From the NCBI RefSeq assembly GCF_040436345.1, contig NC_133221.1:28255008-28319007 (forward strand): 64,000 nucleotides of DNA, read 5' to 3'. The DNA is from Pagrus major (lineage: Eukaryota > Chordata > Actinopteri > Spariformes > Sparidae). Every line of letters starts with the position of its first letter. Position 1 is the stretch's first letter. The translations under genes and the position numbers were made by a program. The notes under the pieces are model-generated. The model saw only the letters and a program-made list of their open reading frames with translations. It made no database searches and was not told where the DNA came from. This document shows, piece by piece, positions 25,304 to 47,050 of the stretch.

Positions 25304-27032
25304 ATGTTACACTCAGTAAGTGGATGCTCGCTGGTGTTTGCTTTCTGCTTGTCCCTCATTCTTCTGTTTAGCAACGGATACTCTGAAGCCTCCATATACC
25401 ACATAAAAGGTAAGAAGTACCTCTGTTTCCCTGCAGGATTATTCAAACTCTTGTGTCCATGCTCTAGCAGCTGCTACTTTCTGCCTGGGGAGCAGAAATG
25501 AACACTTGCATTGTGACTTATGGTACCTCCGGACTATGTCCTCTATACTCTGACCTTGCATTCAGCCCCTGTGGGCTCTTCACAGCAGATCAGCGTGTTC
25601 TTATTGATCCCCTCCTCAAGGTGACTGACATACCCCATGATAGCTGAGGCAGCCTGCAGGAAAGGGACGATAAGTCAGTGTGGACGCTAGATTTAGCCTG
25701 ACCTCTCACAGCAGGGCGTTATGTATTCTGCCATAAGGGTAAACATTTCTAGAAGTCTTCCTGTAAACGATGTGTAATTTTTTTAACCTATAGCTGGGTC
25801 ATACCTGCACTGAAAAGGAAAAGTAAGGTTAAAAATGTGTGTGATATGTCATCGTGGTTCTTGTTTCTCCCACAGGTGTTTGTTCACACAAAGACAAGTA
25901 CTACAAACCAGGAGATTCTTTCCGGAGAGGCTGTGACAAGTGCTTCTGTCATGATTTTGGTGTGCATTGCCTCACGTGAGTAGATTATTCACTTCATACT
26001 AATCATTCACATACTAATTAATTTCAGTTATACAAAGCCTTGCAAATGGCTGCCTCTCATAGAGGGAATTCAGACCTGGTAGCAATATCCATTCTGAGTG
26101 ATCTTATTACAAGTGGACAACATCTAACTCCATCAGTTCACACCTGGCATTAACATGCGTCTCAACATTCATCTCAAGTGACCACTTGTGATCGGATCTC
26201 ACTTCGATGCTCTACATGCAAATAAACACGTACATCATTGGGCCAAATGGACACAATGTTTTATACACAAAGAAAGAAAGAATTGATGTATAACATTTGC
26301 CGAATTTACAAGGAGGCCCAAACAGTTAAGACTTTGCTGTAGACAGTGTTTCACAAAGTTAATAAAGTTTCTCCTGACTCCACAACTCACAAAATTGCAT
26401 GATTTTTAAAGGGAGTCTGGGAACTTTCTCAGTGGGTGACAAAGAAGAAGCCTATATTGGTGACTGTTTATTATCTGTAAAGTTTGACATGTTTAATGTC
26501 AATTAAATGTTGTCTTCTTTCCTCAGTTTACTTTAAATGTTTAAATGAGTCGAGACAGTGTGTTCAAACTGACACTTTTTAAAAGGAAAGAAACAACTTA
26601 ATATGTTGCATTTAATGCTGAACTAACAAGAAGGCATGAATGATGTAGAATTTGCTGTAATGAAGTTTCTCAAAGTTTGTTGAGTCTCTCCTCACTCAAC
26701 AACCCTTAAAATCACATGATTTGTAAGGGAGTCTGGGGATATTGCATTTACTAGTTCAGGTTAGTTGAAACAGATGTTCATGTTCACAAACATCTGTTAA
26801 CATTGACATGTCCTCAATGCATCTTTGGGGCATTCATACATGTGATCTGAAAAGTCCCACAGTCTCATAATCACTCTCCTCTTCAACCATGTCTCCTCTC
26901 TGTCCTTCCAGGCCAATGAAGCCCACATCGTGGCCCAGGAAATGTCGGCGGATCAGGACAGAGTGCGGTTATACGATCATTTATAAAGAAGAGCCACAGG
27001 TGGAGTGTCGAGCCTACAGCTGGATAGGATGA
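25304..27032 (+). CDS. Beta-microseminoprotein-like secreted cysteine-rich protein
   Basis: This is a complete three-exon gene: 25304-25409, 25876-25975 and 26912-27032 (327 coding bases, 108 residues). All introns have GT/AG ends and phases agree. The start ATG is in the context ACCATGT and opens a signal peptide (hydrophobic core SLVFAFCLSLILLF, likely cleavage near residues 27-29). The mature part has eight cysteines: GVC, RGC, DKC, FC, VHC, RKC, TEC and VEC. Its pattern (CDKCFC in the middle, a late ECGYTIIYK, then VEC) and short size fit the beta-microseminoprotein (MSMB/MSMP) family, which usually has ten cysteines. A tail like RAYSWIG is also typical. These are small extracellular proteins; functions in fish are not well defined. 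No neighbour suggests a partner. It could instead be another small cysteine-knot-like protein, but the three-exon layout and spacing favour this family. Confidence 0.85.
26085..26860 (-). repeat. Dispersed repeat, family B, inside intron 2 of the microseminoprotein-like gene
   Basis: The left end (CAGACCTGGTAGCAATATCC) and nearby GTGATCGGATCTCACTTC match the ends of the copy at 10262-11185. The interior is in the opposite orientation (AAAGGAAAGAAACAACTTAA against TTAGGTTGTTTCTTTCCTT). It accounts for most of the 0.9-kb second intron. Confidence 0.5.
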
Positions 27033-27589
27033 CGTGCTGGACTATTTTTTAACATGTAGATTATGTATGACCTGCATACTAAACACTGTGTATATAGAGT
27101 TGTAATACTTTAACTCTGTGCAGCATAACTTTGATGATATCACTGTCATATGTTTTAATGAGGACAAGTCAAATCATAATTTGATGCTTATTGTCTGACT
27201 GAAAACAAGCAGGTCAAAGGTCAAGGGCTGTTTATTGTGGATTCCAACCTTTTCTGTTGACAGTGTTTTATGCAGTTCCTTCTTCTAAGTGGTGTTTTTG
27301 GTAATGCATTACACAGTGTACTTATAAGGGTTCAAAATCAGTGATGTCCAATGATGATCATTTCATCTGATGTGAAATTCACACCCTAAATGCTTTGCTT
27401 CATGGGAGATTAAACTCACACTGTACATTTTCAAAGTTACTAGTTCTATGGAGAACATTTAGTATCGAAACATTTCACACAGCACTGCATGCTGCATGAG
27501 AGCAGAATGGAAAAAAGTGTATTAACATTAAAGGGCTGGTTTTACCCATTCATCTTGTATGTATGATTGTTTACAACTCCTGTTATTCA

Positions 27590-27925
27590 AGATTCAAGAT
27601 TAATTTTATTGTAATTATGTCAATTAAATTAATCCAGATGGTATAATTAATTATCTAAGCTATACACACAAAACAAAAACTATACAGACGTATGAATAAA
27701 TAATTATCATATCAGAAAATAACTATTGATGGTGGAGTGTTGAGCACGAGTTCAGGAGTCCTACAGCCTGAGGAAAGAAGCTGCTCTGTAGTCTGGTGGT
27801 AGAGCAGTGGATACTTCTGTATCTCTTGCCAGACAGCAGCAGGGTGAGCAGACTGTGGTTGGGGTGGCTGTTGTCTTTTAGTATCCTTTGGGCTCTGTGA
27901 GGCAAGAGGCCTGTTGTGATGATGG
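27590..27925 (-). mobile_element. 3' end of a non-LTR retrotransposon (LINE)
   Basis: The minus strand encodes [17 protein letters not shown], then LLLSGKRYRSI, then SSFFPQAVGLLNS. This is the typical C-terminal block of fish LINE polyproteins (a His-Pro...SGxRYR...Asn-Ser-Phe-xPxA-xxLLN pattern). A short direct repeat (ATTCAAG/ATTCAAGATT) at the plus-strand left edge would be its 3' tail. The element is 5'-truncated. Confidence 0.65.
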
Positions 27926-27957
27926 AGACATCAGTGTGGGCTGTGATTTAGTTACTA

Positions 27958-27961
<4 letters not shown>

Positions 27962-28046
<85 letters not shown>
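27962..28046. repeat. (AT)n microsatellite
   Basis: About 42 alternating AT dinucleotides with one C interruption near 28032. Ile-Tyr open frames across it are repeat translations. Confidence 0.97.
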
Positions 28047-29317
28047 GATCTCTTTGTCATTACATATAGTCATTTGATCCATTGTTTGATTTGTGTAGCT
28101 TTGTATATATTTGAAATAAAGTGAAGAATGTCCCCTGTGGTCATTATAAAATCATCATCCTGTGGAAGCTACCTGGACGGTCTGGAGAGTTAATTTAAAT
28201 AAAGATTTAAAAAACAAGAAGAAACTACGGCAAAAGCATGATAAATATTAAATATAGGGTCTCTGGATCGTGACAATTAAAGAAGCACAAAACTCATGAG
28301 AAAGTCAATTCCACCATTCATTACCATAAAACAAGCTCAGAGAAACATGTTGAGTAAGTGAACCCTGATCAGCCTCGATCAGGGTTTAAATTTTGATTAG
28401 GAGCTTTCCTTTTACAGCAGCAGGAGGCTCTGTGAGAAAACAAGTTTGAACGTGTACAGAATAGAAAGAGGCACTTTAATTTCTTAAAAAAGCTGTCTGA
28501 GATAAAGTCTCATCATAACAGTTTGTAGTTATTATTAAAGGGATTTTTATGGAGATTTCCATATCCAAATCAAGGGTCTAGTGGGTGTCATTGTCTATAC
28601 TGTACAGTTCTTACAGCCCTGTTAGGAAAATGTATGATTTTTTTGGCAATATAAATGACTTGATGTGACTTACTGTACATTTGCACCGCAATTAATCTGC
28701 CTTTACTGTTTAAAGTTGTTCATTACACTGTATAAAAAGTAAACAACAACAAAAGCATATTTTAATTACATACAATGTGAAAGATCATGAAATCTATAAA
28801 TGTATTATCATTCTCTGATTTAATAGCAAACATTCAATCATACTGAATAACACTGCACTTAAAGTTGGCATCATATTGACAACTTCACACTGGCTAGCAG
28901 TGTAAAGCCTGTCAGTGTTGCAAGAGGCAATACAAAATCATCTTTTCCTTGAAAGAGCTGCAATCAATAGGACTCAAAGGTGTCGCAGTCAAAGGCTTAC
29001 AGTCGCTACACTAGAAAAGATCCATGTAGAAATCACCATAGCAGCATAAAGTGTGCGATGGGGATCCAATGTCATCTATCAGGACAACACCACATTCCAC
29101 AGGAATTCACAAATCAAAGTGAGTGAAACACAAACTGTCTTCTAAAAAGCTCTCTGTATTCCTCTAGTATAAAAAAAATCAAAAATGCATTTTTAACGTT
29201 GCACAGATTGAGTCTGTGCCTGGTGCATTCTGAAATATGCCAGGTTAAGATGCTGAAAACATCTGGCCGTGAGGACAGGCAGATGGGGATGAGCACTTCA
29301 GGGCCTTTAGGAGGCTA

Positions 29318-39665
<10,348 letters not shown>

Positions 39666-39978
39666 GGTGCAGTTCAGGAGATGCAGCCTGCAGACACAGC
39701 GGCCAATCAAAAAGCAGGTATCTTTAATTTAAAAAGTGTTGCAGAGGTCCAAACTTTTTTTGCATAAAGTTAGGAGAGAGACGGACACAGTAGCTGCAGC
39801 ACCTTTAATGTTGCACCACTTGAACACAGTTGAGCAGCTGGGAGGTGGTGGTGGTGTGGGAAAGGTGGGGGTCCAGTAGATCTCTCAGGGGACTGGGAGT
39901 CAGCAGGGTCTAAACATGGAAATCCCCAGCAGCCTCCTAACTCAGCGCCTGTCAGGCCTTTACCTGCTCCACTGTGCG

Positions 39979-39986
39979 ATTTATAT
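39979..39986 (-). promoter_or_regulatory. Possible srpk3 TATA box
   Basis: The minus strand reads GGATATAAATCGC about 315 bases upstream of the srpk3 start codon. A start site about 30 bases further on would give a 5' UTR of about 280 bases. The next 250 bases upstream contain CT/GA-rich sequence. This is inference from one motif; no transcript evidence is available. Confidence 0.3.
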
Positions 39987-41204
39987 CCTCCACTCTCTCT
40001 CTCTCTGTATCTGTATCTCTATTCCTCGATTTCTCTTCAGCATTACTGTGGGAAGCCACAACAGAGTTGAGAGGGGCCAGCAGACGAGAGGAGTGTCGTG
40101 TGAAGCCAAACACACCGAGGGAGGAGAGAGAGTGACAGCTGCTGAGGGTTTTTTTTCCCCAGCCGTCTCACAGGGAGTTTGACCTTTGGACCGCAGGATC
40201 ACAGATTGCTAAACCTGGTTTAAGAATGGGATCCCCGTCCTCCAACACGATATAAAGTATCACAATAAAGTCCAGAGAGCGAAGGTGAGCTGAGGTCGGC
40301 TGCTTCAAAATCAGGCATCGGTTCGAGTCCTTTTCTTATCTGTGATGTTACCCATTAGGTATTGGCCCTGGAGAGGAGAAATCCCAGGTGTGAATGTGTG
40401 TGTTCACGATAGAGGGGTGATGTATTTTCGTAGGCTATCCCGTAGTTAGTTTATCCCTGGTTCACTCATAAATAAGCTTGTGGGATTTTTGAATTGGATT
40501 CTGGATTATTGCAGAAAATAAACTCTTTGATAAACACAACTTTATGTTTAGCAAGATAATCTTCACAGATGAACACCACTTTTATGATTTATGTAGTGTC
40601 AATGCAATCCACAGAGATGACAAGCTAACGTTAGGCTATAAGCATTACTTAATTACCACTACTAAGCTTTTTACTACACTATACGGTACACAGTACTATA
40701 AATTGATCAATCTGCAAGTTGGACAATAAAAGTTGGAATAGTTTGCAACTAAAGTTGGCCCAGTAGATGAGTTTAGATGACCCCCAACAACCTCTGTAGT
40801 CTCATTTAGCCACTTGTTAGCAACTGCCTTTTTTAAGACATGTAAACACTTTACAAATGGAGTATTTACTGACATATTTTATGTCGTAGAGCAGAACGTT
40901 AAAATATCTAAAGCTTAGAACTGCAGACCTTATTTCAGGCATTAAACCTAAAAGACAAGACATTTTTAACCATTTAATTTGAAGTACCACGTCCCAATCA
41001 CCGGGAGGTGGATGCCCAAACCTTGTCCACAATTACAGTCGATTATTGACTTTGTATCTCTTTGTCATTTTGAGATATTGCATCATAAATTCAAAATGGC
41101 AGAGGGAAGAAGAGACGAAAAAGTACCCTTGAAATAACTGTTAAATTCACTTATTCTCAGAAAACAGATCAAATCAACTTAATAAGGTGTCAGAAGTACT
41201 TTGA

Positions 41205-41535
41205 AGGGGCTCTGTTGAACTTCTGTGTTGTGCTGTAGGTTTATGTTAGCAGACTCCATTTCTAAACCAATGTTAGCTTCTGTTGCTCTCTGTTAGCGGA
41301 GCAGAGGGAGGCACAGAGACAAGGCATTTGAGAAAATGCATAAAGTTACATCCTTTGGACTGTCGCGGAAAATCTGACCCGAGTCCTTCACAAAGAAATC
41401 CACAGGCTTGTGTAGGCAACCAAGAGAGATGGGGAAGGTCTTATTTTTCATGCCGTGTGACGATCTGCTCACATACGGCCAATAAAACAGTGGTTAATAC
41501 CTGTATATTGCTACAAATTGTTACATAGAGCCCTT
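41205..41535. mobile_element. TTAA-type MITE with short degenerate inverted ends
   Basis: The left end AGGGGCTCTGTTGAAC pairs with the reverse complement of the right end (AAGGGCTCTATGTAAC). TTGA lies outside on the left (41201-41204) and TTAA on the right (41536-41539), consistent with a mutated TTAA duplication. The 331-base interior is non-coding. Confidence 0.65.
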
Positions 41536-41869
41536 TTAATCCAGACTTTAATAACGTTGGTGTTGCATGGTGTACATTAATCTAACTTACACATGATTTG
41601 AACTTGTTCAAAGGAAAAAAGACAATTATTTTGATTTAATATGTCAGGCTTGAACAGAATAAGTTGAAGCACATTTCAGCTAAAGAAATGCATGTACTGT
41701 ATTTACTGTATTCTGTATACTTTATAAAAAACTACAAAATAATGTTAAATTTATATCAACAGAGGGTTTTTTAAAGAAGTGGCATTCTGTGTGAAAACAT
41801 GTGGTGTAATCTTTCTAAATATATGAACACTACATGTCTCAACCTTCATCACCCCACTGTGATAAAGTA

Positions 41870-41916
41870 TGTGTGTGTGTGTGTGTGCGTGTGTGTGTGC
41901 ATGTGTGTGTGTGTGC
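41870..41916. repeat. (GT)n microsatellite
   Basis: An interrupted GT run with GC and AT variants. Confidence 0.93.
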
Positions 41917-42605
41917 GACCTAAAACTTTCCACATCCGTCGGCCTGATTCTCTGCTTTCTGTTGCCAACACCGTGCTGTTAACACTCCCTCTCTGACTCC
42001 TCTCTGACATGCCACAAGATTTCCTGGCCGATACCACAGAGCCAAAGGCCTGCTGGGTAATAAAGTACAGCAGAGAGAGGGAGAGAGAGAGAGCTGATGG
42101 TGTTGAAGGGAGAGAATTGAGAGGTGAGATGAAATATGTGTTATGTGTATGTGTGGGGGATGATGGGACTTTAACGTGAGAACACTTGGCCTTCACAGTT
42201 CAGATTCTGAGGGCCTCTCGACCTCACGTGAATGACTGCTCATAGTCAGATGACACTTTCCCACAGGCCCTGACTATACTGTAGAGCACACTATAGCTGA
42301 AGTGGCTTTAAGCATGTTATTGTATATGAAAATGTATTAACACTACTGATCCTATTCTGCAACAATTTATTTATGCAAATTGGATCTACTGCACAAGTGA
42401 AAAAAGTTCAATAAAGCCTTTTGTGGCTGCAGAGGGAGCTGTTGTTGTCGGTGTTTGAGTCACGTTACTGTAATGTTGACTGCCGACTGTAGCCGGGTGG
42501 GAAATGTAGTTTATTTAATGGAGACATTACAGAGAACAGAGGGGAAAAGAAAAGAGAGAATCACAGTCACTGGTGTGTACTGAATATTGCTAATATATAA
42601 TTTAA

Positions 42606-42623
42606 ACACACACACACACACAC
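42606..42623. repeat. (AC)9 microsatellite
   Basis: Nine AC units. Confidence 0.85.
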
Positions 42624-43930
42624 TCTCTCCTTGTGTGCCATTGCTGGCTAACATTAGCTCACGGCTAATGCACTAAAGTAATCAGGCTGTTTGTGTCAAA
42701 CTTGCTTTGCTGGCGGTTCATACAGCATTTAGCAACAAGCACTGCTGATGAAAATCTACCTGGCTCAGACAAAAATGTTCAGTCTTATTCATCTTAAGTT
42801 CATTCTTGTTTGCAAACTTCCCTAACCCAGAACAAGTATCAGCGACCTAATGAAATGCATTGTTACCTTGAGTTAACATGGATTTCTCTGGTTTGAACAT
42901 TGTTGGAAACATTCAGGATCATGTAAATACACAACTCAGTGTCAGACATTTTAATACTGATTCCTACATATTACATCTTTAAACTGTCTATCATGAGTCT
43001 GACAATGTAATTGGAGTGCAATGCTCAGTGGTATGAGACAGGACACTCAGCTTTGTATGAAGACTGGAGGCAGGTTAAATAGACTGCCTGTCAAAGCAAA
43101 AAAAAGGAATTGTCCAGGGGAATTTTTCCTGGCCAGGACAGTGACTTCCTCAAAATAGTTCCACCATGTAACCAAGTAACAAAATAAAAAAAAAAAGATC
43201 TATAAAATTAGTGATTCATTTACCTTTGGACAGAGCCAAGCTTATTGTTTTCAGGCTTCTGCTGAGCTAATCAACTGCTTGCTGTAGTTTCATATTTAGC
43301 GAATGCTGACATGAGAAAGGTATGGATTGTTTCATCTAACTCTAGGCAAAATAACATGAAAAGGCTTTATTTCTGAAAATGTCAAATCAGTTCCCTAAAA
43401 ACAGTTGACAGGACTTTATGATCAGTTCCAGTGGAGGCCGGTGAGGATGACACAGGAGTGATCTAATCTCCCTTTTCTGTGCCAGGGAGGAAGCACGCAG
43501 CAGCATTTTGAACTATCTAAATCTGAATTATGCAAAGACAGTGGAGGACTTGTGCACACACTGGTTGGACAGACTGACATGAACACTTGAAACAGCACAG
43601 CCTTGCAACACGCCTTCATCTCTGTGAAGCTTTTAATGCTCAGAGTTTGTTTCCATTTTGAATTCAACTACAGTACATGGTCATTTGTGAGACTACAGTC
43701 AGTGGTGGTTGGCCAACCTCTCTGATACTGAAGTTTCAAAAGGAGCTGCACTGAAAGCTTCATCAGAGCAGTAGTAGTAGTGGTTGGATTGTATTAGAGA
43801 GTGCAGGTGCTTCACCCTCCTGTGTCCTGCTATTACTGTCTAATGTTGGTCCAGTCTTAAGCTCAAAAGCCTGCGACTATTTTCCATTCTCAGAGAGCTG
43901 TAATCAGACACTTCCCACAGGAGCACGAAG

Positions 43931-43932
<2 letters not shown>

Positions 43933-43980
<48 letters not shown>
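43933..43980. repeat. (GT)n microsatellite
   Basis: About 24 GT units with one GC near the end. Confidence 0.95.
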
Positions 43981-44398
43981 CTGAGAGACACCATAACAGC
44001 ACCTGCATGGATCTAGATAACTGGGTTAGTAGGGGATAAATATCAGGTGATACAATAGTTTACATCAAGGCGTATTTTTGTTCCAGTTTAACCTCTGAAA
44101 CTTCATCTTTAATTGACGTTCATGAAATAATCAGGCAGTTATCATGAACACTGAAACATAATAATGTGTGAAGGCAGCTGGTTGATGATTCATCTTCTCG
44201 TTACCGTGTTTACAAGTTCCTCAAACCACAAATAAGTCACGCTGTTAGTGTCGTTGGAACAACACCACACAACAGCCTATAACTCTACCAATAGAGTTAC
44301 AACGAGTGGTCGATCAAAAGGAAACACAATAGGTGCAACTACTTTGATGATCATTTAATTATTTAAGTGACACACATTTTACAGTTCAGGCTTCTTAA

Positions 44399-45013
44399 AG
44401 GAACAGTTCCCCCAATGAAGGAAATCCAGTCATTATCTACTCACACCCATGCTGATGGAAAGTCAGACGAAGTTTCGTAGTCCACAAATATTTCTGGAGC
44501 TTCACAGCAAAACAGCGTTCTCCTGAACAACTGAAGTAACTGGGGACTTAAAATGCAGAAAAAAATCATGAAATGGCTCCAAACAGCTCATCTGGGATAA
44601 TCAAGGTCTCTGAGAGACCCCAGATCCTCAAACAGATAAGCACCCTTTTCTAAAGCCAACATTTTCGCTGTAGCTGCTGAGCTAAAAACGTTAGCGCACA
44701 CACCTGGTCTGAAGTGGATGCACAAGCTGGAATGTGCGTATATGCACGTACGTACCGCAGTCCTTTATAGTGATGGAGTAGTTCTGAGTGCTTACGCTTT
44801 AGCTTAGCAGCTACAGTGGAGATTACGGCTCAAAAAAGGCTGTAATGTCTTTTCAAATCAAGCTGGGACCTCAGGGCTTCCAGATAAAAGGATTACACTA
44901 GGATTATGTTTTTTTATGTTTTTTGTTTCAGTTGTTTTATTTGCATTTTAAAACAAGTCCAGTTGTGAATGCTGCAACGCTGTTTTGCTGTGAATGACTG
45001 AATTTTTATTGTT
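44399..45013. mobile_element. TTAA-flanked element, AGGAACAGTTC family
   Basis: The left end reads TTAA then AGGAACAGTTCCCCCA, nearly the same as the element at 60599. Internal blocks are shared, including TCTTTTCAAATCAA followed by GGGACCTCAGGGCTTC, and TGAATGACTGAATTTT near the right edge. The right inverted repeat is eroded, with TTAA at 45014-45017. Family membership is clear; the right boundary is inferred. Confidence 0.6.
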
Positions 45014-45860
45014 TTAATTAATAGATTAATAGGGAAATAATCAACAGACTCATCGATAATGAAAATAATTGTTAGTTGCAGAGAATACACATTTTCATAT
45101 ACCTCCTATGCTACATATATACAATGTAATGTAATGCTCACACACACTCTCCCTAACCCTCTGTTTGGCCGATACGACCCCCCACCCCACCCCTACCTCC
45201 ACCAGAGTGAAACGTGACCTGCATTCACTCTACGATGCTGCTAATTTAAGAAACACACTGAACCCGCTTGCCCTTAGTTTAGCACTTTAACGCGCACACA
45301 CACACACACGTTTCATCACCCTGCAGACACAAGAAAAAGAGAACCGTTATCAGCTGATGTTTACACGTTGGACGGCAGATGAAAGTGTAGCTGTTACTGA
45401 CAATCTTCTGATACTCTGAACTTTTAACCGTCTCCACACAAACCATGACATGGAATTTGAATAGTTTAGGATGGTTGAGCATCACCAACTGTGTGTGACA
45501 GGCGTTCATACTCTTGGATTTATAAGGCTTCTGAGAGAGAGGATGTCCAAATAGAGTCCCCAGCCCGGCTCACCAATGACAGGAAGTGATTTAAATGCTA
45601 TCAGACGTGTGCAGTTATCAGTGTCAACCATCAGGGAGTTAGCCTGGAATTACTTGGTACTTGCTAATGACAAGTGTCTTTCTAAAGTGCATTGTAGTCA
45701 TACCTCTTTTTGATTGGGCCTTTTTATCGTATAGGACTAATTTGCAACCAGTTTTGACCTCTTACAGACCTCTCTCAAGGCAGACAAACAGGTGTTACCT
45801 ATTACCGCTAATAATGCTTGGATTTTATTTAGGCATGTCATTCCAAGTTTCAAGGCTTAA

Positions 45861-46217
45861 AGGATAAGTTCACCTAAAATTGAAGATTCAGTTTAATCTC
45901 CTCAGCCTCATGCTGATGGAAAGTCAAGTGAAGATTTGTGGTCCAAAAAAGAAGAGAAGTAAATTTGGACTTTTTCCAAATTGATTTGAAAAGACGTTAT
46001 TGAAACCCACCTGCCTACTTATTAATACAACCAGGTGTTTTCCTCTTCCTTTCACAGCACTGAGATCTGGATTTCTAGGTCAAACTGGGATTCTTTCAGT
46101 TCTTTCAGTAGCCAGGCTGCTAGTGGTAGCCATGTTGCTAACGCCGTCTTTGCGACAGTGGCTGGCAACAGTGATAACACAGGGAAGCTATAGTTTGAAA
46201 CGTTGTCTATTTCCGCT
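45861..46217. mobile_element. Probable TTAA-flanked element
   Basis: TTAA at 45857-45860 is followed by AGGATAAGTTCACC and, further in, CTCATGCTGATGGAAAGTCA, which is shared with the element at 44399 (CCATGCTGATGGAAAGTCAG). TTAA recurs at 46218-46221. The right end does not pair well with the left, so the right part may belong to a different repeat. Confidence 0.4.
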
Positions 46218-47050
46218 TTAACAATGTTTATAAATATTTTTTTTATCTTCAGTTTGCAAGCAGAAGCCAATTTTAATTTAATGTGTGACTGTAGAGTCAG
46301 GGTGTCACAATTCTCAGGTGATATTTAAAAATGAAATATTTACAATACACATATGATAATATTGTGTTAAGAATCCGGTGCCTCTGGATTATTCCCCTCA
46401 CCCTATTGTTCTTCCCTTTTCAAAGTAGGTGATGGTGATGCACATTACTGCTGGTTGCTACCCGCCATGGAAACAACTAGCTAGGTAGCTACAACCACAG
46501 CTACACCAGTACTACCGCTGTGCAAAATCATGTTAGCAAATGACAGATGACGACTCTACCCACACCTAAAAAAAGTGAGCTCTTCAGTGTGGGAGTTGTG
46601 TAAATTTTCTATAGATATTGCGCTAATATTTTTATCATTAATCCTTCTGGCCATGATAATCATATAATGAAAATTAACTACATGACTACTACTTCAACTT
46701 TCTGTGAACTGCATCAACAGTGTCAAATGTGTGATAGAAACACACATGAATAAACAACAAGGATATTATGATTGTTATTATCAACACTCTCCTTGCTGTA
46801 GAAATAATATTCAGAATCCACTCTATAAAGTAACAGCAATAACTTGAGACATTATTAAACACCGGGACCACTTTATTGCATCACATTAAGTTGTTGTTAG
46901 GTTCATCCTAGCAATTAGTTAGAGAATACTAAAGTCAGGATTACTTAAAAGCAGAAAGTATGTACAGGAAAATGGTCAAACATCAGAATGGAGCTTTGCA
47001 AACACACGTAAGCCACAAGCAACACTAATGTCCCTGGCAAAGAATGTTTT

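Larger units (their letters stand above)
27033..29317. other. Spacer and convergent 3' UTR region
   Basis: This lies between the stop codons of two convergent genes. It holds the 3' UTR of the microseminoprotein-like gene (ATTAAA near 27528, AATAAA near 28115), a minus-strand LINE end at about 27590-27925, an (AT)n tract, and, read on the minus strand, the presumed srpk3 3' UTR. No additional gene is seen. Confidence 0.55.
39666..47050. other. srpk3 upstream and intergenic region
   Basis: No coding exon is supported between the srpk3 start codon and the presumed plxnb3 3' UTR. It contains a possible TATA box, three (GT)n/(CA)n tracts (41870-41916, 42606-42623, 43933-43980), a TTAA-flanked element at 41205-41535, and two related elements at 44399-45013 and 45861-46217. 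Confidence 0.55.

Noticed and set aside
27878..28124. Ile-Tyr-rich frames
   Set aside because: Translations of the (AT)n microsatellite.
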